This document shows positions 1-7,182 of a stretch of DNA of 28,613 nucleotides, piece after piece. Numbering within the stretch: the stretch's first letter is position 1; each line of letters opens with the position of its first letter. This stretch comes from RGIG5579 sp045655865 (GTDB lineage: Bacteria > Bacillota > Clostridia > Oscillospirales > SIG627): NCBI GenBank assembly GCA_045655865.1, contig JAZOQB010000030.1, positions 1 to 28,613 of the forward strand, read 5' to 3'. The position numbers and the translations under genes are program-made. Under the pieces are notes generated by a model that was not told the DNA's origin, ran no database searches, and was given only the letters and a program-made list of their open reading frames with translations.

Positions 1-92
1 ATCGTGGAAAACTTAAAATAATCCAAAAGCAAAATACCCACCGTCAAAGCCAAACAAAGGAACATCAAAAGATAAACATTCTTCTTTTTCAT
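1..92 (-). CDS. Membrane-anchored protein, N-terminal fragment (cut by window edge)
   Basis: An ATG at 92-90 follows the sigG stop codon directly (TAA then ATG), so the two genes are probably co-transcribed. The 30 visible residues begin MKKKNVYLL and form a Lys-rich start followed by one hydrophobic stretch (about residues 6-24), as in an uncleaved membrane anchor or a signal peptide. The rest of the gene lies left of the window, so family and function cannot be given. No separate Shine-Dalgarno is obvious; translation may depend on coupling to sigG. Confidence 0.55.
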   Translation of the reverse strand, partial: MKKKNVYLLMFLCLALTVGILLLDYFKFST

Positions 93-914
93 TTACATCT
101 GCTTTCTGATCCGCATCAGGGCGCCTTTTTCCAAACGACTCACCTGGGCTTGGCTAATGCCGATCTCCCCGGCTACCTCCATTTGTGTTTTTCCCTGATA
201 GAATCGAAGATTTAATATGGTCTTTTCTCTCTCTCCCAACCTTTTTACCGCTTCCCCCAAAGCAATGTTCTCGATCCAGTTTTCATCACAGGATTTATGA
301 TCGCAAATTTGATCCATAAGATATAGAGAGTCTCCCGCATCGGAGTAAATAGGATCATAGAGGGAAACGGGATCAATGACCGCATCCAGCGCAGCTCCCA
401 CCTCTTTTTCTGAAACAGGTTGAAAAGGTATTTCTTCTTTGTCATGGGAGATTTCTTGAAATCGAGCGTTAACGGCACGGCATATCTCGGCGACGGTAGG
501 CTCTCTTCCCAGTTGGACTGTAAGGTTTTCTCGCTCCCCCAAAGCCTTGTAGGCAAGATCCCGTACGGAACGGCTTACACGGATCATATTATTATCCCGA
601 AGATACCGCCGAAGTTCCCCGATGATCATGGGCACGGCATAGGTGCTGAAACGCACGTTTTGGGAAATGTCAAAATTATCCACAGCTTTAATCAGTCCCA
701 CACACCCAACTTGAAACAGGTCATCCGGATTGTCCGCTCGACGGGTAAATTTTTGGATCACACTGAGTACCAATCGCAGATTTCCGGATATGAGTTCTTC
801 TCTTGCCCTCTCGTCCCCCTCTTTTGTCCGTTTTAGCAACGCCTCTTTTTCTTTTTCTGAAAGCACTTTCAAATTCGAGGTGTTGATTCCTGACACCTCC
901 ACTTTGCTGATCAA
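93..914 (-). CDS. sigG: Sporulation sigma factor SigG (forespore late)
   Basis: This is the forespore RNA polymerase sigma factor of late sporulation, which in Bacillota drives SASP and germination genes. The 273 residues contain sigma region 2 with DDLFQVGCVGLIKAVDNFD (64-82) and FSTYAVPMIIGELRRYLRDN (89-108). Region 4 ends in a helix-turn-helix, GKTQMEVAGEIGISQAQVSR (241-260). The N-terminus (KVEVSGINTSNLKVL) is typical of SigG rather than SigF. The start is TTG at 914, chosen because GGGAGGTGG (920-928) lies at the right distance and no ATG fits. The protein is about 13 residues longer than B. subtilis SigG, from an extra stretch near 150-172 between regions 3 and 4. A SASP gene, the classic SigG target, lies directly upstream on the same strand, separated by a terminator. 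SigF is the nearest alternative but fits less well. Confidence 0.93.
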   Translation of the reverse strand: MISKVEVSGINTSNLKVLSEKEKEALLKRTKEGDERAREELISGNLRLVLSVIQKFTRRADNPDDLFQVGCVGLIKAVDNFDISQNVRFSTYAVPMIIGELRRYLRDNNMIRVSRSVRDLAYKALGERENLTVQLGREPTVAEICRAVNARFQEISHDKEEIPFQPVSEKEVGAALDAVIDPVSLYDPIYSDAGDSLYLMDQICDHKSCDENWIENIALGEAVKRLGEREKTILNLRFYQGKTQMEVAGEIGISQAQVSRLEKGALMRIRKQM

Positions 915-936
915 CCGACCACCTCCCGTTTGAAGC

Positions 937-946
937 TATTATTTCC
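937..946 (-). promoter_or_regulatory. Candidate SigF-type -10 element for sigG
   Basis: Read on the minus strand this is GGAAATAATA, which matches the SigF -10 consensus GGnnAnAmTR. In B. subtilis sigG is transcribed by SigF, so the position makes sense. The matching -35 (GYATA) is poor here (GGAAT or GAATT at the expected distance), and the leader would be only about 15 nt, so this is a weak call. Confidence 0.3.
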
Positions 947-1006
947 TGAAAAATTCCTAAAAATTCCGGAGGCGGTTGGCAATTAAAGGAAAGCGGAACA
1001 CGCAAA

Positions 1007-1036
1007 AAAAGCTGTCACTTACGTGACAGCTTTTTT
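1007..1036 (-). terminator. Intrinsic terminator after the SASP gene
   Basis: A perfect 8-bp stem GCTGTCAC/GTGACAGC (1011-1030) with a 4-nt loop is flanked by A-runs on the left and T-runs on the right, so it can work in either direction. It lies between the SASP stop and the sigG start and should separate their transcripts. Confidence 0.85.
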
Positions 1037-1049
1037 GCCAGAAATTTTG

Positions 1050-1244
1050 TTATCTGTTTTTCATCTGGTTTTCAGCGTTTTCGATCAGCTTCTTCACCAT
1101 CTGACCGCCGACAGAACCAGCCTGCTTAGCGGTAAGGTCGCCGTTGTAACCCTGCTTCAGGTTTACGCCAACCTCAGAAGCAGCTTCCATCTTGAAACGG
1201 TTCAGCGCTTCCTTTGCCTCAGGAACAAGAGACTTGTTAGCCAT
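1050..1244 (-). CDS. Alpha/beta-type small acid-soluble spore protein (SASP)
   Basis: The 64-residue protein coats and protects DNA in the dormant spore and is degraded at germination. It carries the family core: KMEAASEVGVNL (18-29), containing the GPR protease site ASEVGV, and GSVGGQMVKKLIENAE (43-58). Length is usual for the family (about 60-70 residues). The ATG at 1244 has AAGGAGAAAC upstream. It is a single-gene unit ending in the hairpin at 1011-1030. SigG control is expected from family knowledge and from the adjacent sigG gene; a possible SigG-type promoter is listed separately. Confidence 0.95.
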   Translation of the reverse strand: MANKSLVPEAKEALNRFKMEAASEVGVNLKQGYNGDLTAKQAGSVGGQMVKKLIENAENQMKNR

Positions 1245-1257
1245 ATTTGTTTCTCCT

Positions 1258-1283
1258 TATTCGAATATTTTGAGCCTAGGCTC
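1258..1283. repeat. Two adjacent perfect palindromes in the SASP leader
   Basis: TATTCGAATA (1258-1267) and GAGCCTAGGCTC (1272-1283) are perfect palindromes of 10 and 12 bp, 4 nt apart, just upstream of the SASP ribosome binding site. They could be protein binding sites or a leader hairpin. No function is known to me. Confidence 0.5.
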
Positions 1284-1324
1284 CAAACCCTGAAAAAAAC
1301 AATCGTTTCTTTTGGGCTCGCTAT

Positions 1325-1353
1325 TATTTTGCCAAATGTTTTTTTGAATATGA
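1325..1353 (-). promoter_or_regulatory. Candidate SigG-type promoter of the SASP gene
   Basis: On the minus strand TCATA (1353-1349), 17 nt, CAAAATA (1331-1325) each differ by one base from the SigG consensus GHATR-N17/18-CATNNTA. It would give a leader of about 70 nt that includes the two palindromes. A second CAAAATA nearer the gene lacks a -35. Confidence 0.3.
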
Positions 1354-1375
1354 ATGGAAAGTTTTGGAAATGGCA

Positions 1376-1404
1376 TTGAATTTTTTTCCTTTTTATGGTA
1401 TCAT
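1376..1404 (+). promoter_or_regulatory. SigA-type promoter of the DUF4364 gene
   Basis: TTGAAT (1376-1381), 17 nt, TATCAT (1399-1404), followed about 29 nt later by the DUF4364 start codon. Good consensus and ideal spacing. Confidence 0.75.
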
Positions 1405-1432
1405 AAGAATAGAAAATTTCAGGAGGAATCCT

Positions 1433-1978
1433 ATGCCTCATCGCCTTTATGATGACAATAAAATCAAACTGATTCTTTTGTATCTGTTAAAAGAATTGGA
1501 CGATGCCTTGGACTACCAGACCATTTCCGAGATCATCGTGTGGGACGGCTCCATCAATTATTTTGTTTTTAATCAGTGTTTCAACCAATTGGTCGAAAAC
1601 GGATCCATTCTCAAAGAGGTATCCGCGGATTCGGGAAAGGAGCTGTACTCCATCAGTCCTACCGGAAAAAGCGCCATTGAAGCGGTTGAAGACAGCCTTT
1701 TAAAATTCATTCGAGAACGCATCATGCGCTCTGCCACTCGTCTTTTGGCCTTCAAAAAAGATGGTTCCGGTATTACCTCTAGCATTGAACCGATGCATGA
1801 AGGTTATCAGCTGACCTGCACCATTCAAAACAAGAAATTTCCCCTTATGGAACTGAAGATGTACTTAGATTACAAAGAAGAAGCGGAAGTTTTGCGTCAA
1901 GGTTTTGACGATCGTGCAGAACATATTTACAGCGCAATTCTCACATTACTGTCAGACGACACCAAATACATCTTATAA
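1433..1978 (+). CDS. DUF4364 family protein (winged-helix-like)
   Basis: A 181-residue cytoplasmic protein found throughout Clostridia, function unknown. The N-terminal 75 residues (KIKLILLYLLKELDDALDYQ, then INYFVFNQCFNQLVENGSI) have the look of a winged helix-turn-helix, as in DUF4364 members, and could bind DNA. The C-terminal part (about 100-181) has alternating beta segments and a helix rich in Glu and Arg. ATG at 1433 is chosen because AGGAGG (1421-1426) precedes it; an in-frame start further upstream would overlap the promoter. It is monocistronic: its own SigA-type promoter and a hairpin after the stop. It is divergent from the SASP gene. Confidence 0.8.
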   Translation: MPHRLYDDNKIKLILLYLLKELDDALDYQTISEIIVWDGSINYFVFNQCFNQLVENGSILKEVSADSGKELYSISPTGKSAIEAVEDSLLKFIRERIMRSATRLLAFKKDGSGITSSIEPMHEGYQLTCTIQNKKFPLMELKMYLDYKEEAEVLRQGFDDRAEHIYSAILTLLSDDTKYIL

Positions 1979-1997
1979 TTTTATATTCTATAAAATC

Positions 1998-2025
1998 AGC
2001 GCCGAGGATAAAATTCCTCGGCGCT
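1998..2025. terminator. Hairpin between converging genes, probable bidirectional terminator
   Basis: AGCGCCGAGG and CCTCGGCGCT form a perfect 10-bp GC-rich stem with an 8-nt loop. It sits between the stop of the rightward DUF4364 gene and the leftward lipoprotein gene. The T-tracts are poor on both sides (better on the minus strand: GATTTTATA). Confidence 0.65.
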
Positions 2026-2059
2026 TAGCTTACATGCTTTCAAATGAAAAGGTTTCAAT

Positions 2060-2617
2060 TTAAGTGATCTCGTAATAATAGTAATGATCCGCAACTTTTT
2101 CAGTATAAAAGGTATATTTTGTTCCGTAGTCCGCTTTTTGATAATAAACGTAACCGTTTTCACTTGGCGTTAAGGAAATGGATGGATCGCCCAGATAGAT
2201 CGGATTATCTTCCGATACATAATAAAAGCCGTAGTCGAAATTCTTTCCGGGAACACACATATCAAAAGCGCAAATGAACAATTGGCCATCGTGCTTGGTG
2301 GAAATCAATTTCACACCGCAGTTCTGCATCAGATGGGAAATCTTTGAATTTTCATAAGACAGAAAAGTAGAATCATTTAAGTTTTGCAGATATAGACCCA
2401 CGAAATCCTCACTTCCGGCGATTGAGTAAAAATCGTTGCGGGAGATCATACAGTCATAATCCAAAGCCCGGACCTCTTCTACGCTATCAAAAAATAGCTC
2501 CCGGTTTTCTAAGAAAGTCGCAAAGGAATCTTGATTTTCGGGAATGGTTGCCTCCATCGAACAGGAAGAAAAAAGAAAAATCAGAGGGAGACAAAAAAAC
2601 AAACAATACTTTTTCAT
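2060..2617 (-). CDS. Lipoprotein of unknown function
   Basis: A 185-residue predicted exported lipoprotein. Residues 1-18 are a signal peptide (MKKYCLFFCLPLIFLF) ending in the lipobox-like FSSC with Cys19 as the lipidation site; Phe at -3 is slightly unusual. The mature part is mixed alpha/beta and Tyr-rich at the end (YYYYEIT); I recognise no domain. It begins 12 nt after the nitroreductase stop, with AAGGTG as ribosome binding site, so the two form one operon. No ligand or partner can be inferred. Confidence 0.75.
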   Translation of the reverse strand: MKKYCLFFCLPLIFLFSSCSMEATIPENQDSFATFLENRELFFDSVEEVRALDYDCMISRNDFYSIAGSEDFVGLYLQNLNDSTFLSYENSKISHLMQNCGVKLISTKHDGQLFICAFDMCVPGKNFDYGFYYVSEDNPIYLGDPSISLTPSENGYVYYQKADYGTKYTFYTEKVADHYYYYEIT

Positions 2618-2629
2618 AGATCTACACCT

Positions 2630-3157
2630 TCAAAGAAACGTCACTTGACGAGAAATATCATAGCTATGGGGTTCTTTTTCCGAAGCTTTATGCCCCAGCG
2701 CCAAGGCAATTTCAAACTCATAATTTTCAGGAATTTGCAGAGCTTTTTGAAAGTATGCTCTCTTTTCTCCTCGCAGGGCATCGCGGATGCAACCGATAAT
2801 CACGCTGCCAAGACCAAGATCTTCTGCAGCCAAAGCCATGTTCTCCACTGCAATACCGGCATCCAAAAAGCTCCAGGAAAATCCTGCTTCCCCACTGATC
2901 AAAATCACCACCGGTGCGTGATAATAAAAACTGCCGGAGGGGGTAATGCCGCGCTGGCGCATCTTTTCTTCTTCAATTTCCAGCAAAATCGGATTGCCAC
3001 CCGATATCACGGTAAAGTGAAGCTCTTGGCGGTTGGTAGCAGTAGGTGCCTGCAGGCCGGATAACAAAACACTTTCTAGTTCAGTCTCTGTTAAGGGCTG
3101 AGCAGTATAAGCTCTAGTGGAGCTTCTTTTTTTTATAATTTCCAATGCGCTGGACAT
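2630..3157 (-). CDS. Nitroreductase family protein
   Basis: A 175-residue FMN-dependent NAD(P)H oxidoreductase-type protein. The N-terminal EIIKKRSSTRAYT (6-18) is the family's FMN-phosphate-binding RRSxRxF-like motif. The middle shows the usual DAGIAVENMALAAEDLGLGS helix and loop, and the C-terminal ALGHKASEKEPH matches the GYP/GxK region. Length is typical of short clostridial nitroreductases. ATG at 3157 is chosen because GGAGGGAAGAGA precedes it; longer in-frame starts reach back through the promoter. It is transcribed from the promoter at 3216-3244 together with the following lipoprotein gene. The substrate (nitro compound, quinone or flavin) cannot be told from sequence. Confidence 0.88.
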   Translation of the reverse strand: MSSALEIIKKRSSTRAYTAQPLTETELESVLLSGLQAPTATNRQELHFTVISGGNPILLEIEEEKMRQRGITPSGSFYYHAPVVILISGEAGFSWSFLDAGIAVENMALAAEDLGLGSVIIGCIRDALRGEKRAYFQKALQIPENYEFEIALALGHKASEKEPHSYDISRQVTFL

Positions 3158-3215
3158 TCTCTTCCCTCCTGAAAGCATGTTATCACGAATATTTTCATAG
3201 TTATATTTTAATGGT

Positions 3216-3244
3216 AGTATATCATATACCCGGCGTTCTGCCAA
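3216..3244 (-). promoter_or_regulatory. SigA-type promoter of nitroreductase-lipoprotein operon
   Basis: On the minus strand TTGGCA (3244-3239), 17 nt, TATACT (3221-3216). It starts about 20 nt downstream of the E1 terminator and would give a leader of about 50 nt. Confidence 0.75.
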
Positions 3245-3264
3245 GCGCATTCTTTCATTTTTTC

Positions 3265-3299
3265 TAAAAAAGAGCCGCAAGCGACCGCTTGCCGCTCTT
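3265..3299 (-). terminator. Intrinsic terminator of the 2-oxoacid dehydrogenase operon
   Basis: AAGAGCGGCAAGC pairs with GCTTGCGGCTCTT (13 positions, one mismatch, 4-nt loop; 3270-3299) and is followed on the minus strand by TTTTTT. It lies 9 nt past the E1 stop codon. Confidence 0.9.
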
Positions 3300-3307
3300 T
3301 AATTAAA

Positions 3308-5785
3308 TTAAAGACCCTTTTTGGCTCTTTCCACCTTCTCAATGGTGGTAAAGTTGTTCTTGGCAACGTGTCCGGGCAGAGGCATGATCTTTTCGTGAAT
3401 GGCATCGATGATCCATTCCGCCTGGGGGAAGAACATGTGATCCAGCTCGAAGCAAGGAGTGATCCAGTTGCGAGAACCGACAACGGTAACGGGACCGTCC
3501 AGATAATCAAAGGCCATTTCGGTGATGTTGGAGGCCATGTCTCTCATGACGGAGTTTCTCTCCACCGCATCGCCTACAATGACACATTTGCCGGTCTTTT
3601 TCACAGATTCGATCACCTTGGAGTAATCGAAAGGTACGATAGAACGAGTGTCAATAATTTCCGCAGACACACCGTACTTTTCTTCCAGGATCTTAGCTGC
3701 TTCCAAAGCTCTGTAAAGAACTGCACCAATGGTAAGAATGGTAACGTCTTTACCAACTTTCTTTACGTCGGGATCGCCGATGGTAATTTCATAAGCTTCC
3801 TCGGGAACACCGCCCTGATGGAAATCCTCACCCTTGTCATAAATTCTCTGTGATTCAAAGAACACAACGGGATCGGTTCCGTTAAGCGCAGTTTCCATCA
3901 GACCCTTGGCATCGTAAGGAGTAGACGGGAACACCACCTTCAAGCCCGGAATATGTGCGGTCAGCGCAGTCCAATCCTGAGAGTGCTGAGCACCGTACTT
4001 GGAACCCACGGATACGCGGAGCACGATAGGCATTTTCAGAATGCCGGCGCTCATAGACTGCCACTTTGCCATCTGGTTGAAGATCTCGTCTCCGGCACAA
4101 CCGATAAAGTCAGCATACATCAGCTCTACAATAACACGACCGCCGCACATAGCGTAGCCCACAGCAGAACCGACAATGGCAGACTCGGAGATGGGAGAGT
4201 TGAAGAATCTGTGATAAGGAACCGCCTCGGTCATCTTCTTATACACACCGAAAGCTCCGCCCCAGTCACGGTTATCTTCACCGTAGGCAATGAGGGTGGG
4301 ATCCTCGTAGTACTTGTTGATGATCGGCTCAGCCAGACCGTCGCGGATGTTATAGAGCTTCATCTTAGAAACAGGCTTGCCGTTGGCATCCACGGAGGTG
4401 CGAACCTTGCCCTTGAGCTCTTTCACTCTGGGGCACTCTTCCTTGGGAACCAGCATCTCAGCCTCTCTGGAGGGATCCATGCTGGGTACGTGGAGGTTGG
4501 AGAACATCATGCTGGAAATGGCGTCGGGATTCTTCTCCAAGTCCATTCTGGGAGAAATTTCGTCGTTGATGGCCAGCTTCATGATCTCGGTCATCCGATT
4601 GGTGATCTGCTCGTGGATGACGGCAAACTCTTCCTCAGTGGCAACGCCGCCGGCAATGAGCTTGTTCTTGAAAGCGGGAATGGGATCTGCATCCTTCCAA
4701 GCCTGGATCTCCTCGGGAGTTCTGTAGGTGGAAGAGTCGGAGGGAGAGTGACCGGAAACACGGTAAGTAACGACGTCAAGAAGCGCCGGTCCCTTCCCCT
4801 GAAGGAGAATCTCCTTCTTTCTGGTAACCGCATCGATCACCGCCAAAGGATCATAGCCGTTGACGCGCTCAGCGTGCATCTGGGTGGGATTGAAACCTGC
4901 GCCCAAACGAGCAGCCATATCAAAGCCCATGGTCTCGCCACGAGTCTGACCGCCCATACCGTAGTGGTTGTTGAACACGTTGAAGAGGATGGGCATTCCC
5001 TCGCCCTTTCCTTCGTTCCAGAGTTTGGTGATCTGGTCCATAGAAGCAAAGTTAAAGGATTCCAGAACAGGACCACGGCCACAGGCACCGTCACCGAAGT
5101 TGGCAACTACGATACCCTTCTTGTGGTTGGATCTCTTATAGAGCGCTGCACCGAGAGCAACGGGAGCGGCAGATCCAACAATGGCGTTGTTGGGCATAAT
5201 ACCGAAAGGAATAAAGAAAGCATGCATAGAGCCGCCCAAGCCACGGTTGAAACCGGTGGTTCTTGCAAAAACCTCCGCCAGAGCGCCGTACAGAAGGAAG
5301 TTGATAGCCAATTCCTTGACATTACCGCCGACGTTCATGTGCTTTTCTACAACAGCAAGAACGGAGCCATCCAAAAACTCTTTCATAATGTCATAGAGCT
5401 CTTTTTCATCCAATTTTTCAATGGAAGACAAGCCCTTAGCCAAAATTTCACCGTGGCTTCTGTGAGAACCAAAGGTTAAGTCATCGATGTCCAGGTTGTA
5501 GGCTTCGCCCACGGCGCTGGCTTCCTGACCGATGGAAAGGTGCGCAGGACCGGGGTTGTTATAATCTACACCGTTGTACTGGCTCTTGGTCTTGACATCG
5601 TTGAGCATGGTCTCAAACTCACGGATGATAGCCATGTCACGATAAATTCTCATCATGTCAGCCTTGGTATAAATTTTCATTTCATCGGCCAGAGATTTGT
5701 TGTACTGACAAACCGGAATATCCTCAAAGTGAATAACACCGGACTCAAAGGCCTTTTTGGGATCGACAAATTGACTTTTAGGCAT
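3308..5785 (-). CDS. 2-oxoacid dehydrogenase E1, alpha and beta subunits fused in one chain
   Basis: An 825-residue thiamine-diphosphate (ThDP) E1 that decarboxylates a 2-oxoacid and acylates the lipoyl group of E2. Residues 40-405 are the alpha part: SHRSHGE (107-113), GGSMH (184-188), the ThDP motif starting GDG (231-233) and ending at NN (272-273), and the GHSPSD loop (345-350). Residues 475-825 are the beta part: YGEDNRDWGG (501-510) and NSPISESAIVGSAVGYA (529-545). Between HRSHG and GGSMH there are about 70 residues, where acetoin or pyruvate E1-alpha usually has about 27, so roughly 45 residues are inserted. In most bacteria alpha and beta are separate genes. It is last in the operon deoR-E2-E3-E1; RBS AAAGGAG. 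Pyruvate is the likeliest substrate, acetoin or branched-chain oxoacids are possible. Confidence 0.9.
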   Translation of the reverse strand: MPKSQFVDPKKAFESGVIHFEDIPVCQYNKSLADEMKIYTKADMMRIYRDMAIIREFETMLNDVKTKSQYNGVDYNNPGPAHLSIGQEASAVGEAYNLDIDDLTFGSHRSHGEILAKGLSSIEKLDEKELYDIMKEFLDGSVLAVVEKHMNVGGNVKELAINFLLYGALAEVFARTTGFNRGLGGSMHAFFIPFGIMPNNAIVGSAAPVALGAALYKRSNHKKGIVVANFGDGACGRGPVLESFNFASMDQITKLWNEGKGEGMPILFNVFNNHYGMGGQTRGETMGFDMAARLGAGFNPTQMHAERVNGYDPLAVIDAVTRKKEILLQGKGPALLDVVTYRVSGHSPSDSSTYRTPEEIQAWKDADPIPAFKNKLIAGGVATEEEFAVIHEQITNRMTEIMKLAINDEISPRMDLEKNPDAISSMMFSNLHVPSMDPSREAEMLVPKEECPRVKELKGKVRTSVDANGKPVSKMKLYNIRDGLAEPIINKYYEDPTLIAYGEDNRDWGGAFGVYKKMTEAVPYHRFFNSPISESAIVGSAVGYAMCGGRVIVELMYADFIGCAGDEIFNQMAKWQSMSAGILKMPIVLRVSVGSKYGAQHSQDWTALTAHIPGLKVVFPSTPYDAKGLMETALNGTDPVVFFESQRIYDKGEDFHQGGVPEEAYEITIGDPDVKKVGKDVTILTIGAVLYRALEAAKILEEKYGVSAEIIDTRSIVPFDYSKVIESVKKTGKCVIVGDAVERNSVMRDMASNITEMAFDYLDGPVTVVGSRNWITPCFELDHMFFPQAEWIIDAIHEKIMPLPGHVAKNNFTTIEKVERAKKGL

Positions 5786-5814
5786 GGTAAAATCTCCTTT
5801 ACTATTTTTTCAAA

Positions 5815-7170
5815 TTAAAAGATGGTTTCACGGATGACCTCACCAACGGTGGGATGAGGGAATACAAATTTCTGAATCTCAGAAAGTCTCATTTCCTTCC
5901 CTACCATCATGGCGGCACCGAAAATCAATTCCGAAGCGTAAGTACCGATCATGTGGAATCCAACGATCTTGTTGTGATCTTTGTCCACGATTACTTTCAT
6001 AATGCCCTTGCCGCCTTCGTTTTCCGCAAGATAGCGGCCACTGTAACTGAGTGGAACGGTCTTGATCTCTACGTTCAAGCCCTTCGCCTTGGCAGACTCA
6101 GTGGTCTCACCCACGGCGGCTACCTCTGGGTTGGTATAGATAACGGAAGGAATGGAATTGTAATCCACGCGGTCACGGCCACCGAACATATTGTCCACGG
6201 CAACTTCGCCTTCGCGATATGCAGTATGAGCCAACATGATCTTTCCGTTTACATCGCCCGCCGCCCAAACTCCGGGCACGCTGGTCTTACCGAATTCATC
6301 GGTAACAATGGCACCGCGTTCCATCAAAACGCCAATTTCCTCCAGGCCAAGACCCGCGGTTCTGGCACGGCGACCGATGGAAACCAGGGCCTTATCGCCT
6401 GCAACTTCTTCCACCTTACCATTCAATTCGTAAGTGATCTTGCCGTCTTTAATGGAGGTAACCTTGGCACCGAGAATGAAGGTGACGCCACGCTTTTCAT
6501 ACTCTTTCTTCAGCATATCGGAAATTTCGCGGTCCGTGGGGCCGGCGATGTGATCCATCATTTCCAAAACGATCACACGACTTCCAATGCTGTTAAAATA
6601 GCTAACCATCTCAAGGCCGATGACGCCGCCGCCCACCACCAGAAGGGTTTCGGGGACTTCTTTCATATCCAGGATCTCACGGTTGGTCAAAGCAAAGCCG
6701 TTTGCCAAAGAGTCCTTCAGGCCGTCAATAGGCGGAAGGGTGGCTTCCGAACCGGAGCAGATGAGAAGTCTGCGAGCTTCCAGATTTTTATCGCCCGCTG
6801 CAACGGCAAAGCCTTCAGCGGTTTTTCCGGTAATTTTCGCAGTGGCAGTCACCACTTCGATTCCGCCTTTTTTCATTTTCATGCCGACGCCACCAACCAA
6901 AGTTTTAACCACTTTGTTTTTACGGTCAATGATCTTTGCATGATCGATGGAAGCGTCAGAAAAGCTTACGCCATAATCTTTGCTGTGCTTTGCATAATCG
7001 TAAATCTTTGCAGAGTAAAGAAGAGTCTTTGTAGGGATGCAGCCCTCGTTCAAGCAAGTGCCGCCCAATGCTCTTTCTTCAACAACGCAGGTCTTGAATC
7101 CTTTCTCCGCAGCGCGCTCCGCAGCATTGTAACCAGCAGGACCGCCGCCAATCACGATCAAATCATACAT
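5815..7170 (-). CDS. lpdA: Dihydrolipoamide dehydrogenase (E3)
   Basis: A 451-residue flavoprotein disulfide reductase that reoxidises the dihydrolipoyl group of E2 and passes electrons to NAD+. Seen: FAD-binding GGGPAGYNAAE (8-18), redox-active GGTCLNEGCIPTK (36-48) with Cys39 and Cys44, an NAD-binding GGGVIGLEM segment, and AAGDVNGKIMLAH as second FAD contact. The C-terminal HPTVGE has the catalytic His439-Glu444 pair. Length is normal; there is no N-terminal lipoyl domain, which some clostridial E3 proteins carry. It lies 12 nt after the E2 gene and 29 nt before E1, with AAGGAGG before the ATG. Confidence 0.96.
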   Translation of the reverse strand: MYDLIVIGGGPAGYNAAERAAEKGFKTCVVEERALGGTCLNEGCIPTKTLLYSAKIYDYAKHSKDYGVSFSDASIDHAKIIDRKNKVVKTLVGGVGMKMKKGGIEVVTATAKITGKTAEGFAVAAGDKNLEARRLLICSGSEATLPPIDGLKDSLANGFALTNREILDMKEVPETLLVVGGGVIGLEMVSYFNSIGSRVIVLEMMDHIAGPTDREISDMLKKEYEKRGVTFILGAKVTSIKDGKITYELNGKVEEVAGDKALVSIGRRARTAGLGLEEIGVLMERGAIVTDEFGKTSVPGVWAAGDVNGKIMLAHTAYREGEVAVDNMFGGRDRVDYNSIPSVIYTNPEVAAVGETTESAKAKGLNVEIKTVPLSYSGRYLAENEGGKGIMKVIVDKDHNKIVGFHMIGTYASELIFGAAMMVGKEMRLSEIQKFVFPHPTVGEVIRETIF

Positions 7171-7182
7171 TGTTTTTCCTCC

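Noticed and set aside
3953..5479. Open frame of 508 codons on the plus strand
   Set aside because: It is the reverse of the E1 gene, with low-complexity His/Val/Gly composition and no recognisable domain or RBS.
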